A DNA stretch of 10,583 nucleotides, from contig JANLFZ010000025.1 in NCBI GenBank assembly GCA_024653385.1, positions 13,595-24,177 of the forward strand, written 5' to 3'. A program made the position numbers and the translations under genes. This stretch comes from Thermoguttaceae bacterium. GTDB lineage: Bacteria > Planctomycetota > Planctomycetia > Pirellulales > Thermoguttaceae. Each line of letters opens with the position of its first letter. Within the stretch, counting starts at the first letter, position 1. Shown here one piece after another: positions 1 to 7,695 of this stretch. Below the pieces are notes generated by a model that worked only from the letters and a program-made list of their open reading frames with translations, was not told where the DNA came from and did not search any database.

Positions 1-1384
1 GGACTTGCGAGAGTTCCTGCTCGATGCGTTTGCGCTCCGACAGGTCGACCTCGACCTGCGCCACGAGCCACCGGCCGTCGGCGTCCTGGTAGGGAATGGT
101 GGTCACCTGCACGGGCCGGCCGCCGTCGGCGTGGATGATCCTGTCGGAGACGACCTGCCTCTTGCCGGTCAGGGCCTTGGAGAGGTCGCCGTCGTGGCAA
201 CCGTTCGAACCCCCACAGTGGTCCTTGCAGTCATTTCGTCGAGCCGGACCCTGAAGGCTCTGCCGGGCCGGATCGACGTAGAGCACGTTCAAGTCGGCGT
301 CGAAAATGCGCAAGCCGGTTCGGGTCACCTCGAGCACCTGCTCGATCTGGCGTTTCAGCGACTTGGCCTTGGCCTCGGACAGGTTGCGTTGGAGCACGTT
401 TCCGAGCATGCGCCCCACCTCTTCGACCAGGGCAAGCTCCTCGTCCAAGAACGGCTTTTCCGTCGCGGCCGGATTGTCGTCGAGGTAGCACACATCGACC
501 GCGCCGGCCAGGCTGCCCTCGACGAAAACCGGCGCGCTGAGGCGCTGGAGCGTTTCGCGGTACCCCGCCGTGCTCCAGCGCTTTCCGTTCAGGGTGAGCT
601 GGGCGCCGGCGGCCTCGGGGCGCCGCAGCGCCCGCGGAAGCAGTTCGACCACGCGTTGCAGCGCCGACAGGTCGTCGCCGGGCATTTCTTCGAGCACCTC
701 GGAGATCGCGCGCAGGCATTGCATCTCCTTGACGCGCTCGTTCAGTTCGGCGGTCCGCAGGGCCACGAGCCGCTCCAGCTCGTCGCGGTGCTGGCGCAGG
801 GCTTCTTCGGTCTTGCGGCGTTCGAGGTGCAGCCAGACGCCCTGCATCAAGAGCGTGAGTTGGCGCACGTCGGACGGGTTGTAATCCTCGGCCTTGTTCG
901 CCACCGCCGCGACCAGCACGGCCTTCCGGTTGTGGAGGATCGGAATGCACAAGTAGCGCGTAATCGACACGTGCCCCGGCGGCAGCCCCTTCTTGCGGGG
1001 ATCCGGGGCCGCGTAATCGTTCACGACGAACGGCCGGCGCTGCCGCACCGCTTCCGCGAGAAAGCCGCCCGATTGCAGCGGGAACTCGATCGGCTGTTGC
1101 TCCATGCGGCACGCGGCCTGCACGGCCTGGGACCAGGAGTGAATAATCATCCTCGTTTCGTCGTCGTTGACCAGGGCCAGGTATCCGATCTGGCTGCCGG
1201 TCAGGCGGATGCCCGTCTCCATGCCAAACGCGACGACCTCGTGGAACGAGGCGTCGACCATCTGGCTAAGCTGGAACAGGGCCTCGAGCCGGGCCTCTTC
1301 GGACTGCTGCGCTGCCTCCGGACGATCATCGGCCGCCGTCTCGCCCCTGGGTGGAGTGGTGCGTGGCTGGACTGGTGCGTCCAT
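1..1384 (-). CDS. GAF-GAF-PAS sensor protein, probable histidine kinase (C-terminus beyond window)
   Basis: Last gene of the signalling operon. It runs off the window edge after 461 codons with no stop. Residues 35-190 form a GAF domain of the type common in sensor kinases (SQIGYLALVNDDET around 64-77, then a CIPIL strand near 146-150). Residues 190-222 look like a coiled coil, 222-335 a second, weaker GAF-like domain, and 345-455 a PAS domain ending in the usual DLSERKRIEQEL linker. That linker normally leads into a HisKA dimerisation helix, so a kinase core probably follows outside the window; this is inference. The PAS domain carries a cysteine cluster (C386, C390, C396). The ATG at 1384 is 13 bases after the previous stop. 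No good Shine-Dalgarno is visible, so translation may depend on coupling. The ligand is unknown. It could also be a kinase-less sensor or a hybrid kinase. Confidence 0.85.
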   Translation of the reverse strand, partial: MDAPVQPRTTPPRGETAADDRPEAAQQSEEARLEALFQLSQMVDASFHEVVAFGMETGIRLTGSQIGYLALVNDDETRMIIHSWSQAVQAACRMEQQPIEFPLQSGGFLAEAVRQRRPFVVNDYAAPDPRKKGLPPGHVSITRYLCIPILHNRKAVLVAAVANKAEDYNPSDVRQLTLLMQGVWLHLERRKTEEALRQHRDELERLVALRTAELNERVKEMQCLRAISEVLEEMPGDDLSALQRVVELLPRALRRPEAAGAQLTLNGKRWSTAGYRETLQRLSAPVFVEGSLAGAVDVCYLDDNPAATEKPFLDEELALVEEVGRMLGNVLQRNLSEAKAKSLKRQIEQVLEVTRTGLRIFDADLNVLYVDPARQSLQGPARRNDCKDHCGGSNGCHDGDLSKALTGKRQVVSDRIIHADGGRPVQVTTIPYQDADGRWLVAQVEVDLSERKRIEQELSQV

Positions 1385-1397
1385 GGCGGTAACGAAG

Positions 1398-2720
1398 TCA
1401 CGAATCTTTGAGGTTCAACAGATCGGAAAGGCTATTGGGGAAATCCTCGGGCGGTCCCACGTCGATCGGCGGCAGCGGCGCCACCGGCGCCACCGGCGGC
1501 GCGACCGGCGGCGCGACCGGCGGGGCGGGCGTCTTCGGGCCCGAACTCGGCGTCGTCTCGGCGGGGAAGGCCGGGGACTGGTCGATCGGCACGAAGATGC
1601 GGATCGGCCCCGCAATGCCCACGCTCGTGGCGTAGCCCCGCAGCCGCGCCCGCACCCAGGCCGTCACCTCTTGCCCTTTGCCGCACAACAGGGTGCCGCC
1701 CAGGGAGCGCACGTCATCGGCCAGGACCGCGCCGACGGGCACATGATCGACCCGGACCTGGCGGATCACGTAAGCCTGCGGTATGCCCAACAGCCCGCGC
1801 AGGGCCTCGAGTACGATCGGGTCGTACCATCCCTCGCGGTCGTTCATTTCGGCCATGGCGAGATCCTCGGGCAATCCGTCCGAGACCAGGGCGTCCCAAT
1901 CCAGCGCCACTTTGAGGATCCGACTTCCCAGGGGAATCGCGTCGCCGGATCGGTGGTCGGGCGGGAACCCCTCGCCGTCGTACCGTTTGTTCTGATAGGC
2001 GACGATCTCCGCGACTTCCTCCAGACGCGGAATCTTGGCGAGCAATTGGGCGCCGGCCGCGGGATGCGACTGGTACGCCTGGGTCTCCTTGGGCGACAGA
2101 GGCTGGTGCTTGGCGATCTTCGACAGCGTCTCGGCCGGGATCGAGACGCAACCGATCTGCGACAGCATGGCCGCGATCTCGATTGCCCAGGTCCGCTCCG
2201 GCCGCAGCGCCTGGCACAGCCTGGCGACCAGCGGCCTCACCCGGGCCGTGCGCCCGAACGCCTGGGGGTTGGCCAGGCTCAGCACGTCGGTCAGCACCTT
2301 CACGCTGCCGCTGAGCGTCTTCGAGAGCAAGTCCCGCTCGGCCGTGAGCAGCCGGTGCTGCTCGATGCCGGCTTCGAGGGCCCGGGCGAAGACCTCCGGG
2401 GCGCAGGGCTTGGTGAGGAAGCGGAAGATGTGTCCCTCGTTGACCGCGTCGATGGCGGTCTGCTGGTCGGCGTTGCCGGTCAGCATGATCCGAACGGTGT
2501 CGGGCGCGTGCTTTCGGACCTTGGCGAGCAACTGGACGCCGTCCATGCCGGGCATGCGCATATCGGCCACGACCACGGCGAAGGGGCCGTGCGAGACCAC
2601 GGCGTCGAGGGCCTCCTCCGGTCCCAGGGCGATCTCCAGGTGGAACCGCTTGCGCAAGGCCCGCTGGTACGCTTGGAGCACGTTCGGGTCGTCGTCCACG
2701 CACAGGATGCGGTCGTTCAT
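1398..2720 (-). CDS. Response regulator: receiver + degenerate HD-GYP domain with proline-rich C-terminal tail
   Basis: A 440-residue protein. Residues 1-120 are a receiver domain with the acidic pair D9/D10, phospho-acceptor D53 in VADMRMPGMDG, and K104 in FLTKPC. Residues 135-310 follow the HD-GYP fold, but the metal-binding and signature residues are lost: the HD pair is S187-Q188 (MLSQIGCVSIP), the HHE region reads AYQNKRYDGEGFP (241-253, GFP instead of GYP), and the later DxxD region reads LDWDA. It is therefore probably not a c-di-GMP phosphodiesterase, and more likely a binding or scaffold module. Residues 318-378 form a small beta-rich domain often seen after such degenerate HD domains. 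Residues 397-424 are proline-rich, followed by a short tail, SLSDLLNLKDS. The start is fixed by AAGGAG seven bases upstream. It overlaps the preceding gene by 4 bases (ATGA). Family assignment is by recognition of motifs. Confidence 0.9.
   Translation of the reverse strand: MNDRILCVDDDPNVLQAYQRALRKRFHLEIALGPEEALDAVVSHGPFAVVVADMRMPGMDGVQLLAKVRKHAPDTVRIMLTGNADQQTAIDAVNEGHIFRFLTKPCAPEVFARALEAGIEQHRLLTAERDLLSKTLSGSVKVLTDVLSLANPQAFGRTARVRPLVARLCQALRPERTWAIEIAAMLSQIGCVSIPAETLSKIAKHQPLSPKETQAYQSHPAAGAQLLAKIPRLEEVAEIVAYQNKRYDGEGFPPDHRSGDAIPLGSRILKVALDWDALVSDGLPEDLAMAEMNDREGWYDPIVLEALRGLLGIPQAYVIRQVRVDHVPVGAVLADDVRSLGGTLLCGKGQEVTAWVRARLRGYATSVGIAGPIRIFVPIDQSPAFPAETTPSSGPKTPAPPVAPPVAPPVAPVAPLPPIDVGPPEDFPNSLSDLLNLKDS
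1446..1532 (-). repeat. Short tandem repeat encoding the proline-rich tail (APPV/APV units)
   Basis: Inside the degenerate HD-GYP regulator, 12-base units reading APPV on the minus strand recur, followed by 9-base APV units. They encode residues 397-415 of a Pro/Ala/Val stretch that continues to LPPIDVGPPED. Such a sequence forms an extended linker and can change length by replication slippage. It separates the folded domains from the final SLSDLLNLKDS tail. Confidence 0.75.
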
Positions 2721-3925
2721 CGACAGACTCCTTGCGGCATGGGTTCCTGTAGTGTCGTCCACCAGGCATCGAGCCGACCCTCGAGGCCAAGGCGCGCCAG
2801 ATAGGCGCGATCCAAGGCCGTGGACACGGCGCGCGGACCGCCCACCCGCCCCTGATCGAACGCGTCGGCCACGTGGACGGCGGTCAGCGGCGAGAACCCG
2901 GCTTGGGTGGACCGGGCGGGCGCGTGGTGCAGCCAGATCGCCTCGGTGACGGGGTCGGGAAACCCCCAGAGGGCCATCAGATAGGCCCCGATGTCGGCGT
3001 GGGTCGTGCCGAGCATGCCTTGTTCGAGGTCCGGCAAGGCCGCCCGGCCCTCTTGCCAGTCGCGGATGCTCTTTTCGAAGCACTCGGGCATGCGGCTGGC
3101 CAACAGGTGGAGGCCCACGTCGTGCAACATCCCCGCCCAGTAGGCGTCGTGGGCGACCGAGGGGTCGTCGCTTTCCATCTCGGCGATGCGCCGGGCCGAG
3201 GCGGCCACCGCCAGCGCGTGTTCGGTCAGGACTTCCAGGATGCCGTGGGTCGTAATGGCCGAGTCGAACGGCGCGAAAACCGGCGTCGAAAGCACCATCG
3301 CCCGAAGCGTGTCGAGGTCGAACAAGTCGGCCGCGCGTTTCGGGCACGCCACGCGCCGCGGGGCGCCGAAAAAGCTCGTGTTGACCAACTGCCCGATCTT
3401 GGCCGACATGCCCACGTCGGCGGCAACGATCGCGCCGATCCGCTCGACCGAGGCCCCGGGCGACGCGGCCTCGGCGACCAGTTCGGCATGGCGGGCGGGC
3501 AGGCTCGGCACGGCGGCGATCTGCCCCACCATCAGCCGGTGCCGCTCTTCGGCCAGTGCGTCGCGGTGCGCGCAGGCGCGCGAGAGCGTCGCAATGAGCA
3601 CCTCGGGGTTGCACGGCTTCGTGAGGAACTGGTGGGCCGTGGCCACGGTGCTCAGCACCGTCGCGCGGTCGCATTGCCCCGACAGCACGATGCGGATCGT
3701 GCCGGGGCTCTTGTGAGCGATCTCGCGCAATAGCGCCGCGCCGTCCATCGACGGCATGCGCATGTCGGTGACCACCACGTCCAGTGGCGCCGCGGTGCAG
3801 CGGGCCAGGGCCTCGGCGCCGCTTTCGACGAACTCCATTTCCCACTGACCGCGCTGGCTGCGAAGCATCCGGCGCAGGCCGTCGAGAATCCTCCGCTCAT
3901 CGTCGACGAACAAGAGCCGCTTCAT
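2717..3925 (-). CDS. Response regulator: receiver + HDOD domain
   Basis: A 402-residue protein. Residues 1-120 are a receiver domain (D8/D9, phospho-acceptor D54 in VVTDMRMPSMDG, K103 in FLTKPC). Residues 135-335 are an HDOD domain, the non-catalytic relative of HD phosphohydrolases: IVAADVGMSAKIGQLVNTSFFG (parts of 166-187) is the typical HDOD core helix pair, MLHDVGLHLLA (266-276) keeps the HD pair, and GFPDPVTEAIWLHHAP (321-336) is the usual end motif. HDOD proteins are known to act as regulatory or interaction modules, with no established enzymatic activity; the partner here is not known. The start ATG has GGGAG seven bases upstream and overlaps the previous stop (ATGA); its own stop overlaps the next start the same way. 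Receiver similarity to its two neighbours suggests tandem duplication with output-domain shuffling, which is inference. Confidence 0.92.
   Translation of the reverse strand: MKRLLFVDDERRILDGLRRMLRSQRGQWEMEFVESGAEALARCTAAPLDVVVTDMRMPSMDGAALLREIAHKSPGTIRIVLSGQCDRATVLSTVATAHQFLTKPCNPEVLIATLSRACAHRDALAEERHRLMVGQIAAVPSLPARHAELVAEAASPGASVERIGAIVAADVGMSAKIGQLVNTSFFGAPRRVACPKRAADLFDLDTLRAMVLSTPVFAPFDSAITTHGILEVLTEHALAVAASARRIAEMESDDPSVAHDAYWAGMLHDVGLHLLASRMPECFEKSIRDWQEGRAALPDLEQGMLGTTHADIGAYLMALWGFPDPVTEAIWLHHAPARSTQAGFSPLTAVHVADAFDQGRVGGPRAVSTALDRAYLARLGLEGRLDAWWTTLQEPMPQGVCR
2728..2733 (-). promoter_or_regulatory. Ribosome binding site AAGGAG
   Basis: A perfect AAGGAG core lies seven bases before the ATG at 2720, inside the end of the previous gene. 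It decides the start of the degenerate HD-GYP regulator against a reading frame that stays open far upstream. Confidence 0.75.
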
Positions 3926-5061
3926 GCGTCGTCTCCCGGCATGTTCCAGAAGTCGGCGGCCGGTCCGTCGAACCGCTCCCGGATCGCACGCACGGCGGGC
4001 AGCGCGCGCACGAACGCCTGGTGGACCGCCGGATCGAAGTGCGAGGCCGACTCGGCTTCGAGCACCTTCAGGGCCTTCTCCTCGGGAAGGGGACCCTTGT
4101 AGGGTCGCGGGCTGATCAAGGCATCGAACACGTCGCATAGGGCGACGATCCGCGAGGCCAGGGGAATCTGCGTGCCCGAAAGCCCGAGCGGATACCCCTG
4201 CCCGTTGTACCCCTCGTGATGGGTCAGCGCGATCGAGGCGGCCAGTTCCACCACGGGATCGTACGGGGCCTCCCGATGGAGCAGATCGGGACAATCCGCC
4301 GAGAGCATCGCCACGACCGGCGACTGGTCGGTCAGGATCTGGTGCCCGATCACGCAATGCCGCTGCATGACGGCGCGTTCGCCGGGGGTCAAGGGGCCGG
4401 GCTTGCGCAGGATGGCGTCGGGGATGCCGATCTTCCCGATGTCGTGCAGCGGCGCCGCCAGGAGGATCGCCTCCAGGAACGGCTCCTCCAAACCGAGTTC
4501 CGCCGCGACCGCGCGGCTGTAGTACGCCACGCGCACCACGTGGTTGCCCATGGTCTCGTCGCGGTACTCGGCCGCGGCCGCCAGGCGGCAGACGTCCGCC
4601 AGGCGGCGCCGGGCGAAGGCCGCGTCCTGCCGGCGGCGTTCCTCGCGAAGACGGTCCAACTGGGCCTTCATCTGGTCCTGCCGGTCCTTCCATTCCAGGG
4701 CGTTTTGGAGGCGCGCGGTCAATTCCCCGCGGTCGACCGGCTTGTTGAACAGGTCCGACGCGCCCAGTTCGAGGGCCCGGCGCTTGAGGTCGTGGTCGGT
4801 CAGCCCGGTGAGCACGACAACCGGCAGGTCGCGGGTGTCGTCGGACTGGCGGATGCGGCGGAGCAGCTCCAGGCCCGACATGCCCGGCATCTTCACGTCG
4901 GTCACGACCGCGTCGAACTCCGACCGGCAAAGCAGGTCCCAGGCGGCCTCGGCCCGGTCCGCGCAGGTCGTCTCCCAATCGTGGCGCGCGGGCCGAAGCA
5001 CGCGCTGGAGCGATTCGAGCACGGACTTCTCGTCGTCGACCAGTAGGAGTTTCTTGGTCAT
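3922..5061 (-). CDS. Response regulator: receiver + HD-GYP domain, predicted c-di-GMP phosphodiesterase
   Basis: A 379-residue RpfG-like regulator. Residues 1-122 are a receiver domain (D9/D10, phospho-acceptor D55 in VVTDVKMPGMSG, K107). A charged, probably coiled-coil linker covers 122-150. Residues 153-355 are an HD-GYP domain with its signatures intact: GNHVVRVAYYS (172-182), APLHDIGKIGIPDAIL (203-218, HD pair H206/D207), H235 in MQRH, THHEGYNGQGYP (280-291), and DVFDALISPRPYK (310-322). HD-GYP proteins hydrolyse c-di-GMP to pGpG and/or GMP in the cytoplasm, so this is the one member of the operon with a predicted enzymatic output. Phosphorylation by a sensor in the same operon is inferred from context. 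The start is supported by GGAGG seven bases upstream. It overlaps both neighbours by 4 bases. Confidence 0.94.
   Translation of the reverse strand: MTKKLLLVDDEKSVLESLQRVLRPARHDWETTCADRAEAAWDLLCRSEFDAVVTDVKMPGMSGLELLRRIRQSDDTRDLPVVVLTGLTDHDLKRRALELGASDLFNKPVDRGELTARLQNALEWKDRQDQMKAQLDRLREERRRQDAAFARRRLADVCRLAAAAEYRDETMGNHVVRVAYYSRAVAAELGLEEPFLEAILLAAPLHDIGKIGIPDAILRKPGPLTPGERAVMQRHCVIGHQILTDQSPVVAMLSADCPDLLHREAPYDPVVELAASIALTHHEGYNGQGYPLGLSGTQIPLASRIVALCDVFDALISPRPYKGPLPEEKALKVLEAESASHFDPAVHQAFVRALPAVRAIRERFDGPAADFWNMPGDDA
3933..3937 (-). promoter_or_regulatory. Ribosome binding site GGGAG
   Basis: GGGAG lies seven bases before the ATG at 3925. It supports the MKRLLFVDDE start of the receiver-HDOD protein, which also matches the usual beginning of a receiver domain. 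Confidence 0.6.
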
Positions 5062-6809
5062 CGCAACCCCTCCCCGGGCGCGTGTTCGGGATTGCTTTGG
5101 AGCGGCAAGCGGATGACGAAGGTCGTTCCCTCGCCGACCTTCGAGTCGAAGTGGATCGTGCCGCGGTGGCGCTCGATGACGACGGCATGGGCGATGGCCA
5201 GCCCCTGGCCCGTCCCGCGCCCGACCGGCTTGGTGGTGAAGAACGGGTCGAACACGCGGGAGCGGATTTCCTCGGGGATGCCCGTGCCCGTGTCCGCCAC
5301 CCGCACCTCGACCCAATCGCCGTCGCGCCGCGTCGAGATGGTGATCTTGCCCTTTTGGCCGTGACGATCGCGCACCTTGTCGCCGATAGCGTGCGCCGCG
5401 TTGATGATCAGGTTCAAGATGACCTGGTTGATGTCGCCGGGGTGGCACGTCACCGGGGGCAATTCGGGGTCGAAGTCCGTTTCGAGATCCGCGACGTACT
5501 TCCACTCGTTCCGCGCCACGGTGATGGTGCTTTCGATCGCGCGGTTCAGGTCGACCGCCTGCTGCCGCTCGGTGTCGGGGTGCGAGAACTCCTTCATCGA
5601 GCGGACGATCGTGGTGACGCGCTCGACGCCCTCGAGCGACTGGGCGATCGCCTTGGGGATCTCCTCGACCAGGTAGTCGATGTCGGCCTGGGCAGCGCTT
5701 GCACGGATGGCATCGAGCAGTTGGGCGGAGGGCAGGTTGTCTCCTTGCGCCGCGTCCAAGGTGCGGCACGCCTCGAGCACGGGCACGATCTCGCCGAAGG
5801 CCTCCTGAAGGAAGCGGGTGTTGTCGCCGATGAACTGGGTGGGCGTGTTGAGCTTCTGGGCCCGCCGCAACTGGGTCTCGAGCTTGCGGCGCTCGGTGAT
5901 GTCGCGAAACGTGATCACCCGGCCCAGGACTTTCTCGCCGTCGCGGATCTGGCGCGAGGTGAACTCGACGGGAAAACTGCGCCCGTCCTTGCGACGGAAG
6001 AACTGCCCCTCGACCGCCGACATGCCTGGCGCGTCCAGGGCGTCGAACACCGGGCAGGTTCCTTTGCGGCATGGGCTGCCGTCGGCGAGCGTCGGATGGA
6101 TGGTGTCGTGGCACTCCTTGCCGAGAAGGTCCTTCACGCCATAGCCCAACAGCGCGGCGGCCGCCGGGTTGACAAACGTGATTCGGCCGTCCTCGCCCAG
6201 CCCAAGGATCCCCTCGCCGGCCGTGTTGAGCACCATTTCGGTCTCGAGGTGCAGTCGCTTGATCTCCGAGAGGTGCGTCTCCTGCTCGTGAAGGCGCCGG
6301 TCGCGTTCTTCCAGGGCCACGGCCAGCGCCTGCGATTGGGAGGCTCCGAGCATTTCGCGCTCGGCCAGCAAATGCTGGACGCGCGTGGCCAAGAGGCGGT
6401 TTTCGGCGCGGGCGCGGTCCCAGGCGGCGGCCAGCGCGGCGGCCACGACCTCGCATTCGTCCACTTGCGGCGACGGGGAAACGTCGCTGGGAAAGAGGCA
6501 CCCCACCACGCGCTCGGCCGACGGATCCGACAGCCGGATGGCCACGGCGGCAAATGCCGACCCGTTGTCGCCCAGCACGAAGCGGCAGGCCTTAGCGTCG
6601 CGAAGCCGCCCGGCCGCGTCGCGAGCCGCGGCGGCCAGTTCCCCCGGCGCCTCGCTCTGGCCCTCGCCGAGGCATAAGAGCCTTCCCTGGAGGTCGGCCA
6701 CGAACACCAGGCAGGACTCGGCCGGCAAGGCGGGCGGGACCTCGACCGACGTGTCCTCGGGCCCGACCATTTCGAGCAAACCGGCGACGTCGTCCACGAA
6801 TTCTTGCAT
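5058..6809 (-). CDS. PAS sensor histidine-kinase-like protein lacking a recognisable H-box
   Basis: A 583-residue protein with no membrane segments. Residues 25-135 form an N-terminal domain that may be GAF-like. A charged coiled coil covers 130-190. Residues 190-305 are a PAS domain (VLNTAGEGILGLGEDGRITF, ending FRDITERRKLE) with a cysteine-rich insert (C233, C247, C252). The ATPase domain is complete: N-box ILNLIINAAHAI (464-475), G1 VADTGTGIP (504-512), F-box FDPFFTTKP (520-528), G2 GRGTGQGLAIAH (530-541). The dimerisation/phosphotransfer region is abnormal: RRAQKL (315-320) joins directly to NTPTQFIGDN (321-330), with no AHE-type histidine between. As read, autophosphorylation at the canonical site is not possible. 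It may be a pseudokinase, a phosphatase, a partner of the sensor at the operon end, or a deletion variant. The start has GAAGGG upstream overlapping the previous stop codon. It overlaps the HD-GYP gene by 4 bases. Confidence 0.9.
   Translation of the reverse strand: MQEFVDDVAGLLEMVGPEDTSVEVPPALPAESCLVFVADLQGRLLCLGEGQSEAPGELAAAARDAAGRLRDAKACRFVLGDNGSAFAAVAIRLSDPSAERVVGCLFPSDVSPSPQVDECEVVAAALAAAWDRARAENRLLATRVQHLLAEREMLGASQSQALAVALEERDRRLHEQETHLSEIKRLHLETEMVLNTAGEGILGLGEDGRITFVNPAAAALLGYGVKDLLGKECHDTIHPTLADGSPCRKGTCPVFDALDAPGMSAVEGQFFRRKDGRSFPVEFTSRQIRDGEKVLGRVITFRDITERRKLETQLRRAQKLNTPTQFIGDNTRFLQEAFGEIVPVLEACRTLDAAQGDNLPSAQLLDAIRASAAQADIDYLVEEIPKAIAQSLEGVERVTTIVRSMKEFSHPDTERQQAVDLNRAIESTITVARNEWKYVADLETDFDPELPPVTCHPGDINQVILNLIINAAHAIGDKVRDRHGQKGKITISTRRDGDWVEVRVADTGTGIPEEIRSRVFDPFFTTKPVGRGTGQGLAIAHAVVIERHRGTIHFDSKVGEGTTFVIRLPLQSNPEHAPGEGLR
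5067..5075 (-). promoter_or_regulatory. Ribosome binding site GGGGAGGGG
   Basis: A strong purine-rich Shine-Dalgarno whose GGAGG core is seven bases before the ATG at 5061. It fixes the start of the HD-GYP regulator, whose frame is also open for a long way upstream. Confidence 0.7.
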
Positions 6810-6819
6810 GGGAGGCCCT

Positions 6820-7695
6820 TCACATGCTGAACAGCGTGGCGTTGTTCGCCAGCTCGCGATTGAGGTCCTCGTCGAGCACTTTGAGGTCCTGCTGGCTGAG
6901 CGACAGGGCCGTGAACGTGGCCCGGCAGACCTTGACCAGCTTGACGCCGACCGAGGGAACGCCCTTAACCGTGCAGAGCAGATTGGCCACCTCGACGCAG
7001 CGGATCACGTCGGCGCTTTCGCCCGAGTAGGCCATCGCCGCGTGGTGGTGGCGCGCGGCGCCGCGCACGGCCTCGGGAAAGCCCCAGGCCGCGGCGAGTC
7101 GCTCGCCGAGCATCATGTGGTCGAACCCGAGGACCTCCCGTTCGATCGCCCCGAGCGTGCGCGTCCCATCCAGGCCGCCCACGACGCGCCGGAATGCCTC
7201 GTGAAAATGCTGGTCCTCCAAGACAATGCCCACGTCGTGAAGCAAGCCGGCCAGGAACGCGTCCTCGAAATCAGCGAGACGCCGGCGCATGGCGATCAGC
7301 CGCGCGCCGATCCCCACCGAAACAAGGTGCCTCCACAACTCGCGGCGGCGGTACGGGCCGATGCGCTCGTCCTTGCGGAACATGTCGCTGACGCACGCCG
7401 TCATCGCCAGATTGCGGATCTGCTTCGTGCCCAGGTACGAGATCGCTTGCTGGAGGTTCGTCACCCGAGTGCGCAACGCATACGCCGCCGAGTTGACGCA
7501 CCGCAGCACCCGGGCGCTTAAGGCCGGGTCGTTCTCCATGACGGCCTTGAGTTCGGCTGCCGAGACGCTCTCGTCCCGGGCCACCTGCATGACGCGCAAA
7601 GCGATTTGCGGCAGGGTGGAAATATCGTCAATGCGCTTCATGGCCGCATCCAACGCGGGAGCGGCCTCGCTCGGCGGACTGTGTACGACGGTCAT
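6820..7695 (-). CDS. HDOD domain-containing protein
   Basis: A 291-residue stand-alone HDOD protein and the first gene of the operon. Residues 25-225 carry the domain: DDISTLPQIALRVMQVARDE (23-42), NDPALSARVLRCVNSAAY (55-72), the helix ISYLGTKQIRNLAM (85-98), LAGLLHDVGIVLE (148-160) and WGFPEAVRGAARHHH (204-218). HDOD modules are related to HD phosphohydrolases but are thought to be regulatory rather than catalytic. No receiver domain is attached, unlike the HDOD protein three genes downstream, so this copy may signal constitutively or report to the adjacent PAS protein; that is inference. I chose the ATG at 7695, with GGAGGG eleven bases upstream. An in-frame TTG at 7728 would add 11 residues without domain content, and an internal ATG at codon 19 is also possible. 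The gap to the next gene is 10 bases. Confidence 0.9.
   Translation of the reverse strand: MTVVHSPPSEAAPALDAAMKRIDDISTLPQIALRVMQVARDESVSAAELKAVMENDPALSARVLRCVNSAAYALRTRVTNLQQAISYLGTKQIRNLAMTACVSDMFRKDERIGPYRRRELWRHLVSVGIGARLIAMRRRLADFEDAFLAGLLHDVGIVLEDQHFHEAFRRVVGGLDGTRTLGAIEREVLGFDHMMLGERLAAAWGFPEAVRGAARHHHAAMAYSGESADVIRCVEVANLLCTVKGVPSVGVKLVKVCRATFTALSLSQQDLKVLDEDLNRELANNATLFSM

Noticed and set aside
231..1112. Minus-strand frame of 293 codons within the truncated sensor
   Set aside because: Low-complexity Arg/Gly/Pro product. The frame starting at 1384 gives recognisable GAF and PAS domains over the same bases.
2717..5188. Minus-strand frames that extend the three regulator genes by several hundred codons upstream (also 1398-3845 and 3922-6501)
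   Set aside because: The extensions are only absence of stop codons in a GC-rich alternative frame. Receiver domains begin exactly at the chosen ATGs, each with a Shine-Dalgarno at seven bases and an ATGA overlap.
5082..6677. Long plus-strand open frame opposite the PAS-kinase gene (similar ones opposite the other genes, for example 1-1411, 1167-2804 and 9074-10561)
   Set aside because: Antisense shadow of a GC-rich gene: composition is dominated by Arg/Gly/Ala/His, there are no domain motifs, and the minus strand has clear conserved domains over the same stretch.
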